From the NCBI GenBank assembly GCA_017552845.1, contig JAFZOE010000252.1:1-6010 (forward strand): DNA of 6,010 nucleotides. Direction: 5' to 3'. Under the pieces are notes generated by a model, which was not told where the DNA came from, searched no databases, and saw nothing but the letters and a program-made list of their open reading frames with translations. Of this stretch, positions 1 through 5,742 are shown one piece after another (the stretch's first letter is position 1; every line of letters begins with the position of its first letter). The stretch is from Clostridia bacterium. Its GTDB lineage: Bacteria > Bacillota > Clostridia > Oscillospirales > Acutalibacteraceae. Both the position numbers and the translations under genes were made by a program.

Positions 1-664
1 GTTCATCATGGACGAAGTTGTTACCGGTTTCCGTATCGGTCTCGGCGGCGCTCAGGGTTACTTCGGCGTCACTCCCGACCTCACCATCTTCGGCAAGGTC
101 GTTGCGGGCGGCTATCCGTCAGCAGGCGGCGTCGGCGGCAAGAAGGAATTCGTCAGCGGCATGGCCGCAGGTGTCGGCACAATGATGAAGAGAGCCTATG
201 TCGGCGGCACTCTCGCTGCAAACCCGCTCTCAGCATTCGCAGGCTACACCGCAATCCAGGAAATCGAAAAGACCAACGCCTGCGAGAAGGCGGGCAAGGC
301 GGGCGACAGAATGACCGCAGGTCTCCAGAAGCTCATCGACAAGTATTCGCTTCCGTTCGTTGCTTACAACCAGGGCTCCATCTGCCATCTTGAGTGCTCC
401 GGCGCAATGAGCTATGACTTCTCCTCGATGTTCCTTCCCAATTCCGTTATCCCCATGCTCAAGGCAAAGCCCGAAATGCTCCGCAGAAAGGTTGCCATGG
501 AGCAGATGGGCGCGGCCTATATGGCTCACGGTATCGTTACCCTTGCGGGCTCCCGTCTTTACACCTCTCTCGCAGATACGGACGAGGTTGTTGACGATGC
601 TCTCAACCACTTTGAGGATGTCTTCAAGACCGTCACAAAGTGCACCAGAAATCTTGACAAATAA
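1..664 (+). CDS. Class III PLP-dependent aminotransferase, glutamate-1-semialdehyde aminomutase-like (5' end missing)
   Basis: The gene enters from the left edge; the first complete codon is at base 2 and reads FIMDEVVTGFRIG. The Asp of this FxMDEVVTGFR motif normally contacts the pyridine nitrogen of pyridoxal phosphate. The Lys of TIFGKVVAGG, 28 residues later, is the expected Schiff-base lysine; the same spacing is found in HemL. Next come GGVGGKKEF and GGTLAANPLSAFAGY, which correspond to the phosphate-binding and substrate-loop part of the large domain. The rest is the C-terminal small domain, ending with the typical MAHGIVTLAGSRLYTSLADT segment. About 220 residues are present; complete family members are 430-470 residues, so roughly half is missing. 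The family moves or transposes amino groups using PLP in the cytosol. The substrate cannot be told from this half, and no haem-pathway gene is nearby, so I do not call it hemL. The ATG at base 8 is internal, not the start. It ends in TAA, followed by a hairpin. Confidence 0.9.
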   Translation, partial: FIMDEVVTGFRIGLGGAQGYFGVTPDLTIFGKVVAGGYPSAGGVGGKKEFVSGMAAGVGTMMKRAYVGGTLAANPLSAFAGYTAIQEIEKTNACEKAGKAGDRMTAGLQKLIDKYSLPFVAYNQGSICHLECSGAMSYDFSSMFLPNSVIPMLKAKPEMLRRKVAMEQMGAAYMAHGIVTLAGSRLYTSLADTDEVVDDALNHFEDVFKTVTKCTRNLDK

Positions 665-682
665 TCAAAGCTTATTCTCAGT

Positions 683-712
683 GAAGGGACTTGCTCTGCA
701 GGTCCCTTTATT
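683..712 (+). terminator. Hairpin terminator after the aminotransferase gene
   Basis: AAGGGAC (684-690) pairs perfectly with GTCCCTT (702-708). The inner bases extend this with T-G, T-A and G-C pairs to a 10 bp stem with a 5-base loop. A short weak T run (TTTATTC) follows. It lies 19 bases after the stop codon. The poor T tract suggests partial termination, and only about 25 bases separate it from the next start codon. Confidence 0.6.
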
Positions 713-720
713 CAGCCGAA

Positions 721-726
721 AAGGAG
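721..726 (+). promoter_or_regulatory. Ribosome binding site of the glycosyltransferase
   Basis: AAGGAG lies 7 bases before the ATG at 734 and fixes that start. It begins 12 bases after the preceding hairpin stem. Confidence 0.75.
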
Positions 727-733
727 CAGTTAG

Positions 734-1474
734 ATGAGTTTACCTTCGGTCAGCGTAATCATCCCCGCGCATAACGAGGAGAAATATGTCGAAAGATGCA
801 TAGAATCGATAAATGAGGCCGCGTCGGTTTACGGCGGCGAGGTCGGAATAATCGTTGTCTGCAACCGCTGCACCGACCGCACAGCTCAGCTCGCCGAGAG
901 CGCGGGTGCGAAAGTTATATTCAATGAAGACAGATGCATAGCGAAGGTCCGCAACGACGGCATAAAAGCGGCTCAGAGCGATATAATCCTCACAATCGAC
1001 TGCGACAACCGAATGACTCCGGGCACGATAAAGGAGGCCGTCTCTCTGCTTGAAACGGGCAGATACATAGGCGGCGGCGCGCCGATAAGATTTGAGCGCT
1101 ATTCTTTCCCGCTTTGGAGCAACGACATTATGTGCCGCGTATCATTCGGGCTGACAGGCCTTTACTGCGGCATCTTCTGGGCTGAGAAATCAACCTTTGA
1201 CGCCGTCGGCGGATTCACCGAGAAGAAGGCGATGGAGGATGCCGATACAGCGAAGAAAATCAAAAAATACGGCAAAAAGCTCGGCAAAAAATATACCGTC
1301 CTCAGAGAGTATCATCTTATAAACTCCACGCGCAAATACGATGACCTCGGCGACTGGCTCTATTTCAAGCTGATGTTTAAGAATGCCGGTGCTTTTGTCA
1401 AAGCCGCTTTCGGCAATAAAAAAGATCTGGATAAACTCCTCGATGAGCTTTTCTATGATTATAACGATAAATAA
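734..1474 (+). CDS. Family 2 glycosyltransferase (GT-A fold, soluble)
   Basis: This 246-residue protein has the layout of a small GT2 enzyme, which transfers a sugar from a nucleotide sugar to an acceptor. The N-terminal strand VSVIIPAHNEEKYV (residues 6-19) begins the nucleotide-binding domain, and VVCNRCTDRT (41-50) is the usual second-strand motif in a Cys-containing variant. DCD at 89-91 is the metal-binding DxD-like motif. GGFTEKKAMEDAD (159-171) carries the ED motif that usually holds the catalytic base. A lysine-rich stretch (about 173-187) and an INSTRKYDDLGDW segment (196-208) close the domain. I see no signal peptide and no membrane helix, so it probably works in the cytosol or at the membrane face. 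The start is well supported: AAGGAG at 721-726 lies 7 bases before ATG. No cell-wall, capsule or polysaccharide gene is in view, so donor and acceptor are unknown. It probably relies on readthrough of the upstream hairpin, since there is no room for a promoter after it. Confidence 0.9.
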   Translation: MSLPSVSVIIPAHNEEKYVERCIESINEAASVYGGEVGIIVVCNRCTDRTAQLAESAGAKVIFNEDRCIAKVRNDGIKAAQSDIILTIDCDNRMTPGTIKEAVSLLETGRYIGGGAPIRFERYSFPLWSNDIMCRVSFGLTGLYCGIFWAEKSTFDAVGGFTEKKAMEDADTAKKIKKYGKKLGKKYTVLREYHLINSTRKYDDLGDWLYFKLMFKNAGAFVKAAFGNKKDLDKLLDELFYDYNDK

Positions 1475-1478
1475 AACA

Positions 1479-1507
1479 TTGCATATCTATTATTATTGTG
1501 ATAAAAT
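1479..1507 (+). promoter_or_regulatory. Sigma-70/SigA-type promoter upstream of the alcohol dehydrogenase
   Basis: TTGCAT (1479-1484) and TAAAAT (1502-1507) are separated by 17 bases. The -10 is preceded by TG at 1499-1500, giving an extended -10 (TGATAAAAT). Transcription would start near 1514, leaving a leader of under 30 bases. It begins only 5 bases after the glycosyltransferase stop codon, so the dehydrogenase is likely its own transcription unit. Confidence 0.65.
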
Positions 1508-1526
1508 ATTAAGGTAAAATCTATTC

Positions 1527-1537
1527 AGAGGGAGAGG
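1527..1537 (+). promoter_or_regulatory. Ribosome binding site of the alcohol dehydrogenase
   Basis: The purine-rich AGAGGGAGAGG ends 4 bases before the ATG at 1542. It contains GGGAG at normal Shine-Dalgarno distance and supports the chosen start. Confidence 0.65.
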
Positions 1538-1541
1538 TATT

Positions 1542-2306
1542 ATGTCAGTATCACCGCTTTCAAAACTCGTCTGCAGAACCTATCAGGCAGGTTTCAAGCT
1601 TGTTATGGGAACCGATTTCTTCAACTGGAAAGAGCCCGTTCTTCTTGAGGGCCCCGGCTCCATCAGAAAGCTTCCCGAGCTTGTCAAGTCAAAGGGCATC
1701 GGCTGTGTCCTTATCGTTACCGATAAAGGCCTCACCGGTCTTCATCTGCTCGATTCGCTCTATGAGGAGCTTGAGAATTCCCATATTGAATACAGGGTTT
1801 TTGATGATGTTCAGCCCAATCCTTCAATCGAAAATATCGAAGCCGCGAGAGACGCTTATCTCAGAGGCGGCTGCGAAGCAATAATTGCTTTCGGCGGCGG
1901 CTCTCCGATGGACTGCGCCAAGCTCGCCGGCGCGAGAGTGGCAAATCCGAATACCTCTGTAAGAAAGATGCGCGGCCTTCTCAAGGTCCGCAAGCCCCTG
2001 CCTCCGCTCTTCGCAGTTCCGACCACTGCGGGCACAGGCTCCGAAGTTACTCTTGCCGCGGTTGTCACCGATGAGGAAACTCACGAGAAATGCCCCGTAA
2101 ACGATCCCAAACTCCGCGCGGGTTATGCGGTTCTCGATCCGGAACTTACCGTCGGCCTTCCTCCCCATGTAACTTCAACTACCGGTATGGATGCCCTTAC
2201 CCACGCTGTTGAGGCTTATATCGGCAGAAGCAACGTCGCAAATACCGAAGATTTCGCGAAGAAAGCAGTTAAGCTTATCTTTGACAATATTCAGACCGCT
2301 TATTAA
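1542..2306 (+). CDS. Iron-containing alcohol dehydrogenase, N-terminal fragment up to the premature stop
   Basis: This is what ordinary translation would make: 254 residues comprising the nucleotide-binding domain and the start of the helical domain, ending NIQTAY. It keeps the GGGS and TTAGTGSE cofactor motifs and metal ligands D217 and H221, but lacks the two histidines of the other half of the site. I expect it to be inactive. The start is supported by a promoter and a ribosome binding site. Confidence 0.6.
   Translation: MSVSPLSKLVCRTYQAGFKLVMGTDFFNWKEPVLLEGPGSIRKLPELVKSKGIGCVLIVTDKGLTGLHLLDSLYEELENSHIEYRVFDDVQPNPSIENIEAARDAYLRGGCEAIIAFGGGSPMDCAKLAGARVANPNTSVRKMRGLLKVRKPLPPLFAVPTTAGTGSEVTLAAVVTDEETHEKCPVNDPKLRAGYAVLDPELTVGLPPHVTSTTGMDALTHAVEAYIGRSNVANTEDFAKKAVKLIFDNIQTAY
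2304..2306 (+). other. Premature in-frame TAA in the alcohol dehydrogenase
   Basis: The codons read ACC GCT TAT TAA GAC GGC AAG. Related proteins commonly have an acidic residue at this point (AYEDG-like), so GAA changed to TAA is the simplest origin. TAA also ends the aminotransferase, glycosyltransferase, FAD protein and IscU-like genes in this window, so it is a normal stop codon here. Confidence 0.85.
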
Positions 2307-2768
2307 GACGGCAAGAATATCGAAGCGCGCGGCAACATGCTCAAAGCCTCATACTACGCAGGTATGGCGTTCACAAGAGCTTATGTCGGCTACGTTCACG
2401 CAATCGGCCACAATCTCGGCGGTTTCTATCATGTTCCCCACGGCCTTGCCATGGCTGTTATTATGCCCTATGTTCTCGATTATTACGGCGAAGCCGCTCA
2501 GACAAGGCTTGCCGAGCTCTATGACATAGCGGGCTTTGACGCAACAGGTCTCACCGAGGCACAGAAGGCGCAGGGCTTCATCGCGAAGATCAGAGAATAC
2601 AACGCCGCCATGGGTATTCCCGAGCATATCGACGGCATCCTCGATAAGGATGTTCCGACCATCGCCCAGAGAGCGCTCAAGGAGGGCAATCCTCTCTATC
2701 CCGTGCCGAAGCTTATGGGATTTGACGAGTGCATGGCGCTTATCAGACAGATTGGTGATTTAAAATAA
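2307..2768 (+). CDS. Iron-containing alcohol dehydrogenase, C-terminal fragment after the premature stop
   Basis: This frame runs 153 codons to TAA and encodes the helical metal-binding domain with H286, H290 and H300 (full-length numbering) and the family-typical end NPLYPVPKLMGFDE. The first ATG is at 2337, 30 bases after the stop. The bases before it (GCGCGCGGCAAC) contain no Shine-Dalgarno sequence, so independent translation is unlikely. It is best read as the downstream part of a broken gene. Confidence 0.55.
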   Translation, partial: DGKNIEARGNMLKASYYAGMAFTRAYVGYVHAIGHNLGGFYHVPHGLAMAVIMPYVLDYYGEAAQTRLAELYDIAGFDATGLTEAQKAQGFIAKIREYNAAMGIPEHIDGILDKDVPTIAQRALKEGNPLYPVPKLMGFDECMALIRQIGDLK

Positions 2769-2776
2769 AATATTGA

Positions 2777-2808
2777 GGGGAGGCATCAACCGACGCCTCC
2801 CCATTTTA
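2777..2808 (+). terminator. Rho-independent terminator after the alcohol dehydrogenase
   Basis: GGGGAGGC (2777-2784) pairs perfectly with GCCTCCCC (2795-2802), an 8 bp GC-rich stem with a 10-base loop. One A and then TTTT (2804-2807) follow. It starts 9 bases after the dehydrogenase stop codon. It is also only 20 bases from the next ATG, so the next gene must be read through it or have a promoter overlapping it. Confidence 0.75.
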
Positions 2809-2813
2809 AGGGA
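2808..2813 (+). promoter_or_regulatory. Ribosome binding site of the FAD-dependent protein
   Basis: AAGGGA stands 9 bases before the ATG at 2823 and directly follows the T run of the preceding terminator. Confidence 0.55.
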
Positions 2814-2822
2814 AATAAAACT

Positions 2823-4199
2823 ATGAAATATGATGTAATAATTGTCGGTGCGGGTCCCGGAGGAATCTATTCCGCCTATGAACTGATAACAAAAAATCCT
2901 GAACTCAAAATCGCGGTTTTTGAGGCGGGTAACGAGCTTGCAAAGAGGAAATGCCCGATTGACGGCGATAAGGTGAAGAGCTGTATCGGTTGCAAAACCT
3001 GCTCGATTATGAGCGGATTCGGCGGCGCGGGCGCGTTCTCCGACGGCAAATATAATATCACAAACGATTTCGGCGGCACGCTCTATGAGTATATCGGCAA
3101 GGAAAAAGCCATTGAGCTTATGGAATATGTCGATTCAATCAATATGGCAAACGGCGGCGAGGGGACTAAGCTCTATTCCACGGCCGGCACAAGCTTCAAA
3201 AAGAAGTGCATTGAGAATAAACTCACCCTGCTCGACGCTTCGGTCCGCCATCTCGGCACGGATAAGAACTATGTAGTGCTCGAGAATCTTTATAATAAAC
3301 TCAAAGATAAAATCGATTTCTTTTTCATGACTCCGATAAATTCGGTCAGAAAGACCGAAGGCGGCTATGAGGTCGTCTATGACGGCGGCAGCGCGGATGC
3401 GGAATACTGCATTATTTCTGTCGGCAGAAGCGGCAGCAAATGGATGCAGAAGGTCTGCGAAGATCTCGAAATTCCGACCGAATCAAACCGCGTCGATTTA
3501 GGTGTCAGAGTTGAGCTTCCCGCGGTTGTCTTTGAGGGAATCACCGATGAACTTTACGAGGGCAAGATAGTTTACCGCACTCAGAAGTTCGAGGACAGGG
3601 TTCGCACATTCTGCATGAATCCCCACGGCTCGGTCGTCAATGAGAATACAAACGGAATTATCACAGTAAACGGCCACAGCTACGAGGATCCCGCACTTCA
3701 GACGGATAATACGAATTTTGCTCTGCTTGTCAGCAAGCATTTTTCATTCCCGTTCAGAAACAGTAACGAATACGGCGAGAGCATTTCGCGTCTTTCAAAT
3801 ATGCTCGGCGGGGGAGTAATAGTCCAGCGCTTCGGAGACCTCGAGAGAGGCAGAAGGAGCACAGTTCAGCGTATTATCGAAGGCAGTGTCAACCCGACTC
3901 TCAAAGCGACACCCGGCGACCTCAGTCTCGTGCTTCCCAAGCGCATCCTTGACGGTATTATCGAAATGATTTATGCGCTCGATAAAATCGCTCCCGGCAC
4001 GGCAAATGACGACACGCTCCTCTACGGAGTCGAGGTCAAATTCTACAATATGGAGGTCAAGGTTGATAATAATCTAGAATCTCTCCATAAAGGCCTCTAT
4101 GTCATCGGCGACGGAAGCGGCGTAACCCATTCACTGTCCCATGCGTCTGCCAGCGGTATTTATGTAGCGCGAAATATTCTTGAAAGAACTCAGAAATAA
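2823..4199 (+). CDS. FAD-dependent dehydrogenase-like protein (NAD(P)/FAD oxidoreductase, COG2509-type)
   Basis: This 458-residue protein begins with a dinucleotide-binding fold: YDVIIVGAGPGGIYSAYEL, with GxGxxG at residues 9-14 and the ribose-binding acid at E34. A cysteine cluster follows: C44, C54, C57 and C60, in the order CPIDGDKVKSCIGCKTC. Then comes SGFGGAGAFSDGKYN (64-78), a glycine-rich segment that characterises this family. The second FAD-binding motif, GLYVIGDGSGVTHSLSHASA, lies at about 424-443, close to the C-terminus, as expected. The middle (about 225-400) is the substrate or cap region, containing LERGRRST. Length and layout fit complete members of the uncharacterised FAD-dependent dehydrogenases; the natural substrate is unknown. 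The clustered cysteines could bind a metal or Fe-S centre or form redox disulfides; this is inference. No signal peptide, so cytosolic. AAGGGA at 2808-2813 lies 9 bases before ATG. No clear promoter lies between the upstream hairpin and the start. Confidence 0.85.
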   Translation: MKYDVIIVGAGPGGIYSAYELITKNPELKIAVFEAGNELAKRKCPIDGDKVKSCIGCKTCSIMSGFGGAGAFSDGKYNITNDFGGTLYEYIGKEKAIELMEYVDSINMANGGEGTKLYSTAGTSFKKKCIENKLTLLDASVRHLGTDKNYVVLENLYNKLKDKIDFFFMTPINSVRKTEGGYEVVYDGGSADAEYCIISVGRSGSKWMQKVCEDLEIPTESNRVDLGVRVELPAVVFEGITDELYEGKIVYRTQKFEDRVRTFCMNPHGSVVNENTNGIITVNGHSYEDPALQTDNTNFALLVSKHFSFPFRNSNEYGESISRLSNMLGGGVIVQRFGDLERGRRSTVQRIIEGSVNPTLKATPGDLSLVLPKRILDGIIEMIYALDKIAPGTANDDTLLYGVEVKFYNMEVKVDNNLESLHKGLYVIGDGSGVTHSLSHASASGIYVARNILERTQK

Positions 4200-4205
4200 A
4201 CAAAC

Positions 4206-4231
4206 AGAGCAGGGTCAGAAGACCTTGCTCT
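4206..4231. terminator. Bidirectional terminator between convergent genes
   Basis: AGAGCAGGGTC (4206-4216) pairs with GACCTTGCTCT (4221-4231) over 11 positions with a single G-T pair and an AGAA loop. On the plus strand it is followed by TATCG and five T (4237-4241), and it starts 7 bases after the FAD gene stop. On the minus strand the following bases read GTTTGTTTATTTC, also T-rich, so it can serve the histidine phosphatase gene too. The stop codon and last few codons of that minus-strand gene lie inside the hairpin. Confidence 0.8.
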
Positions 4232-4847
4232 TATCGTTTTTATTCTCAATTGAAAGCTCATCGGCTCTGCGTATTTCCGTTACCTTCCCGCCGCTTATAT
4301 TTACTTTATAAACAACGCAGTTTTTAATCGGCATAGCCCAGACATTTTCTCTGCTCTCATCACCGTAAAGATTCCTGAGTATCGAGCGCAGTGCGATTCC
4401 GTGTGTGACTATAAGTATATTGCCCGAATCGTTTCCGTTTATCACTCTTTCAAGGAATCCGCCCGTCCTCGCGACGAGAGACTGAATTCTCTCAACCGTT
4501 TCGGGAGGATCGGTATTTTCGGGGTCGTGAATGAAGTCCCAGAGTTCTTTGCCGATTTCGGAATAGGGGAGGCCCTCATAATCGCCGAATTTCAATTCCA
4601 TTATCTCGGGAACCGGAATTATTTCAATGCCAGGCGCGATTATTTCCGCCGTTTTCACGGCTCTCTGCAGAGCCGATGCATAAGCTTTTGAAAATACGAT
4701 TCCGGCTTCGGCCAGAATCTGCGCCGTTTCATGCGCCTCTCTTATTCCGTTTTCATTGAGCAGGCTGTCAACCTGACCCTGCAGGCGAAGTCCGGCGTTC
4801 ATATCCGTCTCGCCGTGCCTGATAATATATAAAATCTTGTTGTTCAT
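4215..4847 (-). CDS. Histidine phosphatase family protein (phosphoglycerate mutase-like)
   Basis: This 210-residue protein belongs to branch 1 of the histidine phosphatases, which pass a phosphate through a phosphohistidine. Numbered from the ATG at 4847, the signature LYIIRHGETDMN gives R10 and nucleophile H11. SALQRAVKTAEII gives R62, MELKFGDYEG gives E84 (proton donor position), and VTHGIALRSIL gives H149. All expected catalytic residues are present. The length is typical of small cytosolic phosphatases and cofactor-dependent mutase relatives, whose substrates range from sugar phosphates to nucleotide derivatives; sequence alone does not decide. A longer form starting with GTG at 4856 adds three residues. 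I prefer the ATG because that GTG lies inside GGTGG, the Shine-Dalgarno-like sequence placed correctly for the ATG. The last codons (DKSKVF) overlap the terminator hairpin shared with the convergent FAD gene. A good promoter lies about 30 bases upstream. Confidence 0.88.
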   Translation of the reverse strand: MNNKILYIIRHGETDMNAGLRLQGQVDSLLNENGIREAHETAQILAEAGIVFSKAYASALQRAVKTAEIIAPGIEIIPVPEIMELKFGDYEGLPYSEIGKELWDFIHDPENTDPPETVERIQSLVARTGGFLERVINGNDSGNILIVTHGIALRSILRNLYGDESRENVWAMPIKNCVVYKVNISGGKVTEIRRADELSIENKNDKSKVF

Positions 4848-4883
4848 GTTATCCACCGTTTCTGTCGGAATTCCGCCGCGTGA

Positions 4884-4912
4884 ATAATAACATAAACGAA
4901 AGCAAAATTCAA
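4884..4912 (-). promoter_or_regulatory. Promoter of the histidine phosphatase gene
   Basis: On the minus strand, TTGAAT (4912-4907) and TATTAT (4889-4884) are 17 bases apart, with TGT directly before the -10 (extended -10). Transcription would start near 4877, giving a leader of about 30 bases before the ATG at 4847. Confidence 0.65.
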
Positions 4913-4932
4913 TACACAGCGTTACTTTTATC

Positions 4933-4961
4933 TTGACTTATTCAATATAAAATGGTAATAT
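4933..4961 (+). promoter_or_regulatory. Promoter of the IscU-like/GGGtGRT operon
   Basis: TTGACT (4933-4938) and TAATAT (4956-4961) are 17 bases apart, and TGG precedes the -10, giving an extended -10. Transcription would start near 4968, leaving a leader of about 58 bases. A perfect TATAAT at 4974-4979 lies just downstream but has no -35 at the right distance, so it is a weaker alternative. The promoter is divergent from that of the histidine phosphatase about 20 bases away. Confidence 0.65.
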
Positions 4962-5002
4962 TTTTATTGTAATTATAATGGTAAAGTAGGGGTTAATTTA
5001 CC
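4951..5002 (+). promoter_or_regulatory. Possible operator: repeated AATGGTAA and an inverted GGTAAA/TTTACC
   Basis: AATGGTAA occurs at 4951-4958, overlapping the -10 element, and again at 4977-4984, 26 bases on. GGTAAA (4980-4985) has an exact inverted partner, TTTACC (4997-5002), across 11 bases in the early leader. Such sites over and just after a promoter could bind a repressor, or the inverted pair could form a 6 bp leader hairpin. In AT-rich DNA, short repeats also arise by chance. Confidence 0.3.
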
Positions 5003-5011
5003 TGCAGAAAG

Positions 5012-5018
5012 AAAGGAG
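5012..5018 (+). promoter_or_regulatory. Ribosome binding site of the IscU-like gene
   Basis: AAAGGAG stands 7 bases before the ATG at 5026, an optimal arrangement that fixes the start. Confidence 0.8.
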
Positions 5019-5025
5019 TAAATCT

Positions 5026-5727
5026 ATGATTTATTCGCACGAAGTAGAAATGATGTGCCCTGTAGCGCAGGGCGTAGCCCACGGAGCAGCCCCGATTCCC
5101 GAGGAAGCGAAGTGGGTAAAAGCCAAGGAAATCAAGGATATTTCCGGCTTCACACACGGCATCGGCTGGTGTGCTCCCCAGCAGGGCACCTGCAAGCTGA
5201 CGCTCAATGTCAAAGAAGGCGTTATTCAGGAAGCACTCGTTGAGACCATCGGCTGCTCGGGTATGACCCATTCCGCAGCAATGGCTTCCGAGATTCTCCC
5301 CGGCAGAACCATCCTTGAAGCGCTCAATACAGACCTTGTCTGCGATGCTATCAATACTGCCATGAGGGAACTGTTCCTTCAGATCGTTTACGGCCGCACA
5401 CAGTCCGCATTCTCAGATGACGGCCTTCGTATCGGCGCCGGCCTGGAAGACCTGGGCAAAGGCCTTCGTTCCATGGTTGGTACAATGTACGGAACCCTGG
5501 CAAAGGGAACCCGCTATCTGGAAATGACAGAAGGTTATGTTATCAAGATGGCCCTGGACAAGGATGGCCAGGTTTGCGGTTACCAGTTCTTAAGCCTTGG
5601 CAAGATGATGGATGCCATCAAGAACGGCATGTCTCCTAACGAAGCTTATGAAAAGAACCTTGGTACTTATGGTCGTTTTAAAGCAGAAGACGGTGCGGTG
5701 AAGTGGATCGATCCGCGCAAAGAATAA
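5026..5727 (+). CDS. IscU/NifU-N-like iron-sulfur cluster assembly scaffold-type protein
   Basis: I recognise this 233-residue protein as the conserved clostridial partner of the GGGtGRT protein, usually annotated as an iron-sulfur cluster assembly scaffold. The start MIYSHEVEMMCPVAQGVAHGAAPIP is highly typical. Residues about 55-100 resemble the NifU N-terminal fold: TCKLTLNVKEG (C56), then LVETIGCSGMTHSAAMASEIL (C77), matching the strand and GCxxxxxxSxMxxE-like helix start in IscU, then a PGRTILEAL segment. Other cysteines are C11, C49, C106 and C184. It is longer than IscU (about 130 residues), with an extended N-terminus and a C-terminal region (about 130-233) containing GAGLEDLGKGLRSMVGTMYGTL. 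Fe-S building or carrying is inferred from the fold; no cysteine desulfurase or other Isc/Suf gene is in the window. It leads an operon with its own promoter, and the next gene starts 15 bases after its stop. Leucine codons change along the gene: CTC is common in the first part and absent after about 5340. Confidence 0.85.
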   Translation: MIYSHEVEMMCPVAQGVAHGAAPIPEEAKWVKAKEIKDISGFTHGIGWCAPQQGTCKLTLNVKEGVIQEALVETIGCSGMTHSAAMASEILPGRTILEALNTDLVCDAINTAMRELFLQIVYGRTQSAFSDDGLRIGAGLEDLGKGLRSMVGTMYGTLAKGTRYLEMTEGYVIKMALDKDGQVCGYQFLSLGKMMDAIKNGMSPNEAYEKNLGTYGRFKAEDGAVKWIDPRKE

Positions 5728-5729
5728 GA

Positions 5730-5737
5730 GGGAGGTG
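5730..5737 (+). promoter_or_regulatory. Strong ribosome binding site of the GGGtGRT gene
   Basis: GGGAGGTG lies 5 bases before the ATG at 5743 and close to the ideal anti-16S sequence, suggesting high expression of the second gene in the operon. Confidence 0.8.
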
Positions 5738-5742
5738 CAGTT

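Larger units (their letters stand above)
1542..2768 (+). pseudogene. Iron-containing alcohol dehydrogenase, interrupted by an in-frame TAA
   Basis: Read through one TAA at codon 255, this is a full-length group III (iron-containing) alcohol dehydrogenase of 408 codons; the family is usually 380-400. An N-terminal segment of about 28 residues precedes the domain and is common in clostridial members. The nucleotide-binding motifs are GGGSPMDCAK (118-127) and PTTAGTGSEVT (160-170). GMDALTHAVEAY holds metal ligands D217 and H221. After the stop, YVHAIGHNLGGFYHVPHG holds H286 and H300, the other two ligands, and H290, equivalent to FucO His267. The spacings (4 between D and H, 14 between the last two His) match FucO. 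The enzyme would interconvert an alcohol and an aldehyde or ketone with NAD(P)H in the cytosol. Reading frame and codon use are continuous across the break, so one substitution, such as GAA to TAA, explains it. It could be a recent null mutation, a sequencing error, or less likely readthrough. It has its own promoter and a terminator hairpin after the true stop. Confidence 0.88.

Noticed and set aside
230..610. Minus-strand open frame of 126 codons opposite the aminotransferase
   Set aside because: It is antisense to a clear conserved coding region, has no recognisable motif, and arises from the codon bias of the plus strand.
414..737. Plus-strand open frame overlapping the aminotransferase end and the terminator
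   Set aside because: It is in another frame of a real gene, with a low-complexity Ser/Pro/Arg-rich product, and it runs through the terminator hairpin into the next start codon.
1824..2168. Minus-strand open frames opposite the alcohol dehydrogenase
   Set aside because: They oppose conserved dehydrogenase motifs, have no ribosome binding site of note, and no family resemblance.
2304..2306. Selenocysteine, pyrrolysine or stop-codon reassignment explaining the dehydrogenase stop
   Set aside because: The codon is TAA, not TGA or TAG, and TAA terminates four other genes here; TGA also terminates the histidine phosphatase. Family members do not have a special residue at this position that I know of.
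4401..4691. Plus-strand open frame opposite the histidine phosphatase
   Set aside because: The minus strand encodes all catalytic motifs of the phosphatase; the plus-strand product shows no recognisable domain.
4845..4856. GTG at 4856 as the start of the histidine phosphatase
   Set aside because: The GTG lies within GGTGG, which is well placed as the ribosome binding site for the ATG at 4847; nothing resembling a Shine-Dalgarno precedes the GTG.
4848..5025. Small RNA, riboswitch or short gene in the divergent intergenic region
   Set aside because: The region is fully accounted for by two promoters, leaders and ribosome binding sites; no long structured element or coding frame with a ribosome binding site is visible.
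4993..5271. Minus-strand open frame opposite the start of the IscU-like gene
   Set aside because: It covers the leader and start of a strongly supported gene and has no motif.
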